Source: Erythrocercus mccallii (lineage: Eukaryota > Chordata > Aves > Passeriformes > Dicruridae). From it: DNA of 64,000 nt. Where the stretch lies: contig VZRG01001468.1 in assembly GCA_013397435.1 (NCBI GenBank), positions 31,358 through 95,357 on the forward strand, given 5' to 3'. Position 1 is the first letter of the stretch; every line of letters begins with the position of its first letter. Of this stretch, positions 34,501-46,500 are shown one piece after another. A program made the translations under genes and the position numbers. The notes beneath the pieces were generated by a model that had not been told where the DNA came from, did not search any database, and worked only from the letters and a program-made list of their open reading frames with translations.

Positions 34501-37500
34501 AGGAAGATGGATAATGGGGTTTTCCATCATTTGAGCCCCACCACCCACAAATAAGGTCCCAGAGGTTTTGCTCAGTCATTCTTTTCCCAGATAAGGCAGT
34601 GTCTAACTGCGGTCACTCACCTTTAGCCTGACCCAGGGACACTCCAGCAGCAGTAGAGCTGTGATGATGCCAGCTGGGACACAAACCTGCCAGTTTAGGC
34701 TCCTAAAGCCTCAGTGACCAAGCTGCTCTTGGGTCCCTGGGCTTGTCACAGTGTACCTGGCTGCACTTCCCCATGCATCCTGCCACTGCACCTCTGAAGC
34801 AGAGGAGCCCTTCCAAACTGAATTCTGTTCAGTATTTTCATTTCTCCTGTACAAGTCTATCTTAATGATCTATGGGAGATAATTGCCAGTTTAAAAGGCC
34901 ATTTGGAAAACTGCCTTTTTGAAAGTCCTGACATGGCACAGCTTTAAAGCCTGGAACTGTGTTCCATATACAGGAGGCCTTGAACTCTCTCTGGGCAGCC
35001 CACTTTCATATCCTCTTGGATGGAACACTTTCATATGCTCTGAGTTTATGTATTTCATGGTAATAAGCTGTGGGATTTAACTGTGCTGAGACAACATGCC
35101 TACACGTTAACCTAGTAGAATAAAGAAGAGCTTTCCAAATAAAAATAGTTAAGATGAAATGGTTTATATTATACTTAGACCTGGCAGAGCATTTGCTTTT
35201 TGCTGTTGGGTGGCAAGGGGAAGACTGTCCAAGGTTTCAATTCTGACATTTTAAAAATTACACCAAATACCACTACCTTGACTACTGAACATCCCTAGGG
35301 TGTTTTGATAAACTGAGATAAATTAGAAATTCATATATAGATATCTGTATTATCCTGCTGGAACATCCATTCATATTTAAACTTAATTATTTTGGTCTGC
35401 TACACAAGTTTAAGAGCAAACACTGAAGGCCACACAGGAATTGAAAATCAGGATTCTTATTTATTCATTTGCCCCAAGTGACATGCCAGGCAAGTGCAGA
35501 ATATCCAATTCCCATAGGAAATCCGAGACAGTCACACTAGGGATCAGAAATCACCCAGCCTGGAGGATCCATCAATGCTACATCTGCACTTTTCAAAGCC
35601 TGATTGTGCCTCCAGAACTACAGCTGCTGATCAGCCAGTGTACCAAACTGGTCTGGCTGGGCCAGCGAGGGCCCTGTGTTCCCATGGGCTGCTTGTGAAA
35701 TCTCCAGGCCACTGCAGCAACTCCTGAGCAGGCTCAGCCTTCCCTGCCCACACCTGGCTTGGGAAGCGCTCCTCCCGCTGCTGCTGGGAAATGACCTTGC
35801 TCTCCTGCTACCCCAAGCAAACAGGAAGGGAAAACTTGTCAGCCACATGAGGAGCCTGGGAATTGAAGGGCAGGGAAAAAGGAAAGAATGTCTTAACTCA
35901 TTTTCACATTTGTCATGCTTGCTTGCTTGTCCTAGGCATAAAAAGCTCTGAATTTGGTTCTTTTTACTAATAGTGGCAATAGTACAAAAGCTAAAAGGCA
36001 AAGCCATTTTATTGCCGCTTCCTTCTTGCAGAGACTGTTCTCATTTCAAGCATGTGCTGTGCAGGCAAGATCTCAGGGCAGTCCCTCTTGTTCACCACTC
36101 TTTACATTTCAAATCAGGGGAAAATTGAAATTTTCCTCTATTTGCAAAAGATGGCAATTGCACTTTGGGGACCTGGTAATAAGACAATTAAGTACCATTT
36201 TTAGCAGGCAGCATAGCCACTCATCTAAAAAATTCAGATCTTTATAAATAAGGATTGTATAAATTCAGATCTGAAGAAAGGTTCACCTTTTTATCATTAA
36301 AAAAATTTAAACTTCGTTCTGTCATAATGAATGCAAATGTCCCTTGGAGGCAAAGGAAATGCTGGGAGAAAATTCACTATAAGCCAGACATTTCTCCACA
36401 GAGTAGTGGAAATGAAACTTGGGACAGAACTTAATTCTTTCAGTGACTGAAATATCAACAGCTGGGAAAGCAAAAGTGTATACTTGTTGAGGGGGGCTCC
36501 TGTGTGCTAATGGTAATGGTAGTAGTCCTCTATGTCTTTCTGAATTTATATGCAGACTATTGATCCTGGCATTGCAGCTTTTATGTCAGGAGTAATGGAC
36601 CAAAGCATACACACATTAAACATAATAGACATAATTTGTGCATGTATGTGATGCATTATGTATTGTACCTACTTTCCATGAAATATATAGGCCTGTCATT
36701 CAGCTAAACAGAGACAGACCTGGAATTAGATACAACACACATTCTTAAGTGTAAAGCATCTGTTTCAACTAATATATTAAACCCTTTACCTTTGAGCCAG
36801 GGGCCAGGCTCAGCTCCTGCCTCATTGTTCTCCTCTCGAGCTGAAATGTGGGATTAGTTCCACTCCCTGAATTCAATGCATAGCTAAGCTTACCTGATGT
36901 GACTTGAGGACAGCTCCTCAGCAGGGAGGTTTGAAACCTAATAGTGGAACAGGAACAGAGAAACTCCCCAGCGAGTCCGGCGCAGCAGCGTGTGAAAGCC
37001 GGAGCTGTCGCTCCATCCCTGTGCCGGGTGGGAGCTGGGGACTGCTCCTGGCAACCACACACGGCAGAGCAGGAGGCAGAGCAGGATGCAGCTCCAGGAG
37101 AGGCTGGAACACTGTCAGTGAGGGAAGGAGGAGAAACTCAGTGTCAGCATTTTGGAAAAGTAGCTTGATTGGAAAGTTTGAGTTGCAAAGTTTGGGATTT
37201 AATGCAGGAATCTCTTCCAAAAGGCATTTGGTTTTTCAAGAGCATCCCGGATTTCTTTCTTAAATGTTACAGCATAGAGGGGATAACAAAAGAACTAGCA
37301 ATGGCAAAAAGGAGATGAGCCAACTCTGAGTGCCAGAGGAAGGTATGAATGTCACACCACAACACTCCACACTCAACAGCTGTGGACATGTCCTGATTTC
37401 TGCCACCTCATCCCCTGCCAGACCTTACCTGCTGTGTCAGATGAAAATTCAGCGTTAAAGAAAGAGCATAGAAAATAAAGGGAACACACAGGCTGGTGGA

Positions 37501-40500
37501 GAGCAGAGATGCCTTGCAGAGACAGGGAATTTGTGTCTTGTAGCAGTGATCTCACTCCAACCTCTGCTTCAGCAAACCTGTCCCCAAGAGCACTGCACGT
37601 ATCAGCGTTTCTCTGTGAAATCTGTCAGCACCACAGCCCAAACACTCTCCCCTTCAGTGACACACTCCTGCCAGCAGGACTTGGCTGCTGCTGCATGCCA
37701 GTGATTTGAGTTTGCTCAGACACAAAGGGCTGGTGCAAATCCACGAAGGGGATGTGCCACCCGTTTAGTGACTTCTGGGTCAGGAGCAGCTCCCAGACAA
37801 GAGGCCAGGACGGTGGGCTGCCTGCTGGCATCATCCCAGCAGCCAGTGGGTGGCAAACCCCCTGGGTTACCTCTGCTGGGCTCTTTCCATGAGGAATACA
37901 GGATGGATGCTTAATGGCATCACTGATTCAAATTTTTGCTTTTAATTTACACAAACAAACAAAAAAAGCCAAAACCAAAGATTATATAGCTTGATCCTAA
38001 GGTGGAAGCAAAGAAAACACACCCCAACCCTGTGTTTGCCCACGCTGGCATTTCCCCCTCTACTCTGAGCCAGACCTTGACTTTTGCCTCCATTCTGTTG
38101 GTTTTGAGGCTGAGTACTTCTGAACTGCAACCGTGCAGCTCAGAATCACTTCAGAACCTAACAGAGCTTTGCTGTTTTGCAGCAGTGGAGCATCCTTAAT
38201 CAAAGAAAAAGCTCAGGAGAACAGCAGCATGTAATGAATGCAGTCCAATTTCCAACCAGCAATATTCATTTCAGGGCCAGGATCTTTCAGCTTCCCTGCA
38301 CTGCCACACATTACCTGCCAAACCTTCCCACACTTGTGGACTGGAACAATACCAGAAATGTTGATTAGAGTTAGTCAGTAAATAACATAGGATGAAAACA
38401 AATTAGGTAGTAAAAGGACCCTGGAGAAATTAGGGAAAAAGCTCTCTAGCCTTTCAGCTTATTCATATTTACCAGAAAGTTGTATAATGTAGCAGGCCTA
38501 AGAGCCAGCTAAAATAGTTCTAAGACCAAAATATCCCAGTATGAATTGTTATGATACCTACTGAAAGCCTGGGGAAGCGTTTAAAGTAAGTTAAAAAGAA
38601 AACTGACACTCTCCCTTCCCCCCATCCCAAACCTTTGATTTAAAAAAAAGCAACAAAAATGCTAATCTTCTGTGGTTAAGCAGAAAGGCTTAAGAAGTGG
38701 CTGACAAACAACATGAATTATTCAGGGACAAGGTTACTGCTATTCCAAACACATTGCTCCAGAATGCCAGCACAAAGCCACACAAGCACAATAATTTCTA
38801 TGAGTGTTACAGTGATAAAATAGTTTCGAGTAACCTCCTTTAATTGCATCAACATAATACTGCCTTTCTGGATCTTTAATGCTCCATAAAAGACTCACTA
38901 AAAATGAAGGGCCTGATCCCAGCTGAAATTGAACCAGTTTTATATATTATGAGGCTTCAGGAGGGCAAGTATTCCACTGTGCTGAATGGGTATGGTCAGA
39001 AGCAGTCTCATTCTTCCATCTGTTATCGTGACTCAGATTTAGAGTTTCCATGTTCATAATCATTACCATCTTCCCTAAGTGCACAAGAAACCTTGTCCTG
39101 TTGCAAACAGCAGTCATATCTGTATATCTGTACACAGGTACATTTCTTTAGCAAGAAGAGGGGAGGAGGAGCAGGCAGTCTGGTTTTAGAGATGAATAAC
39201 CAGAGCAGTTGCCCAGACCTCAAACCACAGGAGGGAACCTGTGCAATAGACTTGCTGTACGTGTTTGGGAGGAGGCATTAGCAGCCTCCACGAGCCTACT
39301 CTTGGCCCAGCTCCCAACTCAGCAGCTTGGGGTCCTGCTGGGGAGCACTGGGACCCCTTTGTCTCCGTTGTATCTTACTTTGTGACTCACCTGCAGATCT
39401 GCAAACCCTTTAGCCTGCTGCCCCACAGAGCTCATTGAGGAAACAAGTTGCTGTCTGGTTGGGGGAATCAGAAGGAGGGACTTATTTAATGAGCTATTCT
39501 AAAGGGGGCTGCACATGACCCAGCACCTCCAAAGCTCAAAACAAGGTCAAGTCTGTGAATATATCTCTGAGCAAACACCTACAGAACCAAAGGCCACTCA
39601 GAACCATACTTGCAGTCCTGTTAAGGAGCCCCTCAGGCCAGAAAGACCCTTTGTTGCCACTCATATCTACACAGCTGTGATTAGACTCTCGAGGGAGACA
39701 ACTTGGTACTGGTGTCACAAGGAAGATCATGTGGTGCTGCAACACATCAGGTTGATCAAGAAGCCAGTGTGGTTGCAAACAGCAATGCTGTTGACTGCAC
39801 AGCTGTATGCAATGATTTGCCTTCTGTCGCGGGTTTTGGAAGGGGATGGAAAGTAGAAAAACAGTCACATAGAAGCTCAGTTACAAAAAAATCCAAAGGT
39901 AAAGCTTCCAATTAAACACATAGCAGTCAAGTTAAAATTATAGGTGACAATTACTGTAACTTGATTAGGCACAATAGCAAATTCACTTCCCTAAATCACT
40001 TTCACAACTCTCCTAGGAGGTCTGAAAGATGTAGTATATGAGGTTCATTTAATTTCTAATGTAGTAATTATCACTACTGAAAAAAAAATAGCGGTGACAG
40101 ACCTTGGAAATAAATTTAGCACTTGAGGTTTTAATAAAATTTTTATGTGCAACCCCGTTGCTTAGAAATTGTTTAATCAATCTTATCTGGTTCACAGACT
40201 TTCTGCTGAGCTTTTGCTTCATGTTATTACAAGGCAATATGCTGCAGCACCTTCTCAGCATCCCAAGCTGCAAAGCCACAACACTTGTATCCAAAGCCAG
40301 TGAGAGCTCCTCTTTTCAGTTGTGAACAGCCACAGTTTTGTTCATGTGCCACCAGTTGTTTTCAGGCTACAGAGCTGGTTTAAGAGCTGGTAACTCCTGA
40401 GTAGGGTCCAGTCCACTCTGCCTGGTGCTGGAAGGGGTCTCTGCTCTGGATGATAAGAGCTATCTAGTGAGCTAAATCAGGTTTTCAGGATAGCAGCGTG

Positions 40501-42763
40501 TAGGAGACACTGCCAGTGCTGTCTGAAGGGGATTTATGTTCCATACTCTGATACAGCACCTTGAGAGGAATCCATCCCAGACTCTCCAGGCTCATCCCAT
40601 GGGCACACCTGGAGACCAGTCCAGTGGTTTGCTCAGGGGTAGTGGAGACAAATAAAAGAAACTAAGCCTGCAATCCAGGATTAGCGGATTTCCTGACTCC
40701 CTAAAATTTGAATTTTCCCAAGTTCCTGGGCACAGGTAAAGAGCATACTGAGCCCAAGTCTCCTATACTGCTACTTGCAGAGTCACTGCCCTGCATAAAT
40801 TAAGCTGTAATGGTTTGTTTCTGTTTGCAAACCAGGTCAGTGAGAGTAGCACAGAAGTTAAAATGCAGTAATTACTATCTAGGAGGAAAAACCCAGCAGG
40901 GTTCGTGGACTATATCAGCATTTCTCTTATTCAACCTAAAAAAGTCCAGCTCCTCTGTTGGATCAAATGATTCTCATTGCTGAGCTGCTTAAAACAGTTT
41001 TAAAGTGTGCCAGTGTGAATTCCTTAGTGCCACTTTACTTGGTTTTGATTCCATTCTGAAATCTGAGGAATGAGCACGGCACTTACTGGGCTTTCTCCAT
41101 TTTTTTCCATCACTAAAAAATCTTCCCCAGTCAGTGGGATTTAGCTCTGTTCTTTCTCTTTGCTGGAACTCTGCCCCAACTCACAGAATAATCCATCATC
41201 CAAGCTGGGTATTCTCTTTTTCTGTTTGCAGTTAGTAGAGTAATAATTTCTGGAGTAGCTAACAGGTAAATTGATAGCCCCCAGATCAATTTTTTAAAAT
41301 TCAGTAAATATTTGGTCATCATCATAAACAAAATGCATTCAGGGCCCCATATTCCATTCCTGCAAAGGAGGTATGTTAGGTGAGAGCATCTTAAAAAGAC
41401 ACAGCCTGTGGCCTCCTGGCCCAGATTTTGGTCCTTGCCACAGTTTCTGTGCTGACCCCCCAGAGGGCCTGGCAGGCAAATGATGAAGCCTGAGCCATCC
41501 AGCATCTTCCAAAGCCTCATGAGACCAAGGGCCAAAGATGCAAGATGCCACAAATCCTCACCTACCCACTGGGAGCTCCTCAGATGGTCAGTTAGCAATC
41601 ACTTCAACCAGGCACCCCAAAATCCCCATGATTTCAAAAATCCTGGTCTTTGCTTTCACTTGTCAGTGCAGCATCAAAGCCACAAACTTATCAATGAAAG
41701 CACACCTGAAGATAGGAATTCTCTTTCTTGACTTTCTAAGTTGGCCTCTGTGTGTCATTTTGGCAAACTAAGTAACTATAGCATGTAGATACTCGGTGCA
41801 GTTTTATTTTCATGGCCCATGCAGGAACTGATTGAGCTGAAGGAAAGTACAGAGGGAAGCTGTCCTCGAAAAAGGTGGGATGCAGAGAAGTATTTACCAC
41901 GTCTGTCTTCACCCAGAACTGGATCCAAAGGCCACTGCTGCCATCTGGTGTCACTGTCACCGATGAGGAGAGCTGGGACATTGCAGGCAGAAGTTGCTGC
42001 TGGATAAATGAGAAGTGGCTTGATCCCAGACACAGGAAGGACAAAGACTTCCCTGGCAAAGAAGGGCTCTGCACATCCAAGCTGCCTCACATCCATCTCC
42101 ATCTCAAAGGAACCAGCTTATGTGCTTGAAGGTAACAGGAGGAGACACAAGAAAAAAGGGAAATTGGTTACAAGACTTTTTTGCTGACAGGAGACACCAC
42201 CTGGCAGTGTGAGTTATGGATCAGCAGCTCTGGACATCCTGCTCTGTAAAAGCCACCAGGAAACACTCTTGAAAGGGGGAGGTTTGCAAAGGTATGGAGC
42301 AGAGCAAGAACTTCAGGTCTTTGGGAGCTCAGACTGGAGCCATGTGGGGAGCAGGAGGCAGTGTCTCTGTCATGAGTCCAGGGTCTTCATGCCTTGGCCT
42401 TAAGTAGTTTTACATGAGAAGGCAACATTCTCTTAAGGCTAAAATACATCTGACATTTCCCAGGGAGTGGTATCTAATTATGCCACCCACCTCATTAGAT
42501 GGGCTTGTGGCTCCAGTGTTTTTCTTAAGGAACAGTCATGCTGCACATCAGTAAAAATCCCAAGGGAGGTGGGTTTCAGAACTTGTCACCAGGCAAGGCC
42601 CCCCAAAATGGCTCTAGGTTTGGACAGCTGAACATTAATCATAACCTGGGTTTTGGTCCTCAAATCTCACCAGGGTTTGTCAGCCCCATAGCCACAGACA
42701 CGTCTCTGCACTTGCATAGGGAAAAACAAAGGGATACAGCAGCAGTGGTTTGCTGCTCTAAAT
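28600..42763. other. gene-poor stretch upstream of KBTBD8
   Basis: No exon, RNA gene or clear mobile element could be supported in 14 kb. Open frames up to about 160 codons (for example 29625-30098, 33101-33589, 41131-41598, all minus) have no recognisable motif or splice support. A patch at 31975-32250 has more CpG and homeodomain-like TAAT/GATTA words than its surroundings and may be a regulatory element. In mammals the region upstream of KBTBD8 is also a large gene desert. Confidence 0.45.
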
Positions 42764-43542
42764 CCTACAAGGTTGTAAATTCTATGAGGATTTAGATCTT
42801 GACTTTACACACTGTGAATGATGCTAAATCTCATCATGGGACTCGGGTGCAAAGCTATTGGGATACTAACGGGGAAAGAGGGGCTGTTAGGCAAGAGGTC
42901 TTGGGGAAGACTGGAAAGGCAAACAGCCTGGACAGGCCTGTATAGCCCGGTTAAACCATGAAACTGCTTTGAGAAAAGAAGAAAATATCTCTTAGGAGGG
43001 TCTGTGTGGGTAGAAGTGTGATTTGAGGATCATTCCCTAGCTGGTCCCTACAAGGTTGTAAATCCTACGAGGATTTAGGTGTGGACTTGACTTTACATAC
43101 TGTGAAGAGCTCCAAAAAAGTTGCAGGAGGGTGATAAATAGGGATTGGGGTGTTGGCCACATGAGGAGCTGTGTTCAATTCCCTGCTTTGGCAGAAATCT
43201 CCTGTGCTCTTTTAAGCAAATCATGGAGGTTCAGCACCTCAAAGCCTCACAGGAGTCATCCTTTTACATCCCTGGAGACTTAGCCCAAGAACCACAGCTC
43301 TGAAATGAAATTCCCCTGCTTCCAAAGGTGCCCTGATGCTAAATCTCCTCTTGAGACTCGGGTGTAAAGCTAATGGGGAAAGAGGGACTGTTAGGCAAGA
43401 GGCCCTGGGGATGATTGGAAAGGGAAGCAGCCTGGACAGACCTGTATAGCCTCGTTAAACCATGAAATTGCTTCAAGAAAAGAAGAAAATATCTCTTCGG
43501 AGTGTCTGTATGGATAGAAATGTGATTTTGGGATCATTCCCT
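42764..43542. repeat. local duplication A-B-A'-insert-B'
   Basis: Block A (42764-42818, around CCTACAAGGTTGTAAAT) recurs at 43047-43106. Block B (42820-43038, from GATGCTAAATCTC to GATCATTCCCT) recurs at 43335-43542. Both copies run in the same direction, roughly 85-90% identical by eye. In the first copy A and B are adjacent; in the second they are separated by about 228 bases. The simplest reading is one tandem duplication followed by a deletion in the first copy or an insertion in the second. Confidence 0.85.
43135..43260 (+). mobile_element. MIR-like (CORE-SINE) relic
   Basis: Within the extra segment between A' and B', TGTTCAATTCCCTGCTTTGG resembles the tRNA-type B box and following core of MIR SINEs. 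CAGAAATCTCCTGTG, a short gap, AAGCAAATCAT and TTCAGCACCTCA continue in the order of the MIR consensus. The match is degraded and was judged by eye only. Confidence 0.5.
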
Positions 43543-46500
43543 GCATCTTCCCCAATCTTGGTGTGGCCAGTTCTCTGCAGGATCTCCCACTCAGGAGCCC
43601 AGGATGCCAGTGCTGGGGCAGGATGGGACCAGGAGCACTCACCCCTCCACTGTGCTCCCCAAGGGCTGAGTGAGCTCCAGGCTCCCCAGACTCTCTTGGA
43701 TAGAGCAGAGCCAAAGAATCCCAAGAAATACATACAAAATTTCCCAAAAACCTTCCTTTTTCTGCAACTCCTGTTCTTCAGGCACTGTCCCATTAAAAAG
43801 AAAAAAAAAAAGATCCACAAGTTAAGCATGAAATAAAACCAGGAGTAAGGGAATAGTAATTATTTGATCAGCTCCCAGGGTATCAAGCGGCAGTAAATTG
43901 AGCTTCAGTTTAAAAAGCAGACAATTTTCAGTGTCATACCACGACATTTTTCAAAGCTAATTTAACTATTCCATTAAAAAATGAAAACATATTCAAATTA
44001 AAACACCCATAAGATATGAAAGGGGGAAAAAAGCCTTGTTGGAGAGAGGACATGAAATGCATCAGTAATTTCCCATCAGGCAACAGTTCCCTTAACTGAC
44101 CATGACAGTCAAAGATGAAATAGAAAATTCTGTATCAAACAGGAACACAAAGGAGAGCTGACCTTTGATCAAATGTCTGTTTGTAGTTTTGACAAGAAAA
44201 TTTGCATTAAAATAATTTATGCTGGACACTTACAGGAGAAGTTAACTCCCAGCATGTAAAGGAAGAGAGAGGTCAAACCATCCTTAAACAGCCTGTCAGA
44301 TGAAAGCCACACTCTCCCAGCTGCAGAGCTGTGTGAAGTTTCCAGCCATTCAGGCTCTTCTTCTAAAATCCCAGTGCTGTGGGTTTTGTGATGCAATTTT
44401 TCAAAGTGCTGTTTATGCAGGGGTGGGAAAAGCCTGTTCCAGGCAAACAAAGGCTTTCTCACACAAAGAAAATCCACTTTTAGCATAACAGCAGAAGGCA
44501 TATTAAAATAAAAAAACAAACCACCAATTAATTATAATATTTAAGCTATAGGCTTAGCTAATCCTCCTTGTCTTCCAGCAGGAAAAAGAAATTTTAGAAA
44601 AAAAGAAAGCAGGCTGAGGAGGGAGATGTGGATCTGTTCGGACCCAGAGCACTGCTTTGCCAGGGAGCTGCAGAGGGTTGAGTGCTGCCCCTTCCTGAAA
44701 GCAAATGTGAGTTCCCAGCTTACAGCTCAACTCAGCTATGAGGTGCAGGTGTTGAAATCTGCAGCTGAGAAATATCAGTTGAATGAGGTATTTTGAGATG
44801 GTTACATAAATAAGAGGAATTTATAGGAATCCATAAGAATAGGGAGATGTTTGGCTTATCTTGTCAGGAAAATTACTGCTGCTGCTTATTTGAATTCTTA
44901 CTACAACTGCACAATAACGACCATTTTTCATACAGGGTTTTACAAATGGTCCCACACAGTGCAGCTAAGAGATTTACCAGATTCCTTCAGGGAATGATGC
45001 CCTCTCAAATACATGTGATAACCTCTTGGATTTTCTCCTTTCTCCCTAATACTGATTTAATATTTCCCAGGTTGCCCAGTTTCCCCACGGGCATCATTTT
45101 GTAGCCTTCAGTTTTACCCCTAATTTTTCCTCAGTAAGGACTGCAGGACTGAGATGGATTTTTTGGATGCTTTCAGGTCTCCTTTGTCCTTATACTGTGA
45201 TTTATTTCTGCAATAATAACTCACAATCACAGATGCTTTTAGTTTGTTAAAGATACCTCGGAAGATCTCCTGCATGTCCCCAGAGGGTTGGTTCTGCCCC
45301 TTTTGTTGCCTTTTAGCTGTAAGTTGTGCCTCATCTCTGCTTCCTGGCTGGAATATTTTCCCAGGGAAGGTGCTGAGGGGCAGCTGGTTCCCAGCTGGCT
45401 GCAAGGTGCCTGGGTCTGGCCAGGAGAGGTCAGTGAACACCCACACACAGAGCCCACGGTCTGCAAAGCTGCCGGTGAAACTTCTGCATTCCAGGGAAAT
45501 TTGGCTGGGGCTGTCTGCAGTGGAGCTGAACATCTCATCCCAGGCCCATGGAGAGAAAGCGCTCAGCATTTCGGGGGTGCTTTGGTTGCAGGAGAGACAT
45601 CTGGAGCTGACGTTTTCCATGGGACAGTGTCTCTGCTTCCCTCTCTACCTCCCAGCTGATGGACCTGCAAGAGCACAAACGTCCAGGCAGACAGGTGATG
45701 GTAGCAGTGGCCTTTGTGCCAAGAGAGACACGGTGACACCAGGGGATTGCCCTCCAGAGAGGGGTGGGAGCGGGAGGAGAAACTCATCTGGAATTTTACA
45801 ACAGCAGCTAAGTAACCAAGTTTTCTCTGCTCCATCTGTTCCTTGGGAGTCACTACTTTCATTCCTGTTCAATTAATTGTATAGATTTTGAGAACTCTCA
45901 ATGAGCCCAAAACATCTATCTCCTGAACCTATTATAGTGTGCTGCTTATTCCAAATGTTCACACTCTTGGTGTTTCCTCTCCCTGAGGTTTGAGATTTGA
46001 TTAAAGATTTCTTCTATTTCTGAGTTAAAAAGTCCTTCAAATTTATGGTAGTTTTTGAACAAACTTCAATTTGAATCAAGCATCTGCAGCACTGTCAACA
46101 CAGGTCCTTCCTTCCATCATGAGGCCCTTTAAAGGACAGGGTTACAAATATCATGTTGACCCTCTAACATATTTAGGTAATAGATAGTAGATACATGCTG
46201 ATAACAGGCACACACACTTGTCCTGGGGACTGCCAGGATATTAAATTAGTGTTTCGGAAGTGCAGTGTAATGCTTCTGCTGGGAACAGGTGCACAGCTCA
46301 AATGCTGCCTTGGCATTTAGGTCAGGAGAGACAATCTCCTGGTAAAGCTTAGAGACAATTTACAGCACCCACAAAGAGGGAGGTTGGGACTCATGACTGA
46401 ATTAAAATAAATTAAGTCTCACAGGGTGGAATCAGGGCTGTGATCCCCAAGAGCAGCACAAGCAGACTTGCCTTCTTTCTGTTGCTTTAGTGCTCAAAAG

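Noticed and set aside
45244..45876. 210-codon plus-strand open frame
   Set aside because: Overlapped by equally long frames on both strands, which points to chance. No motif was found.
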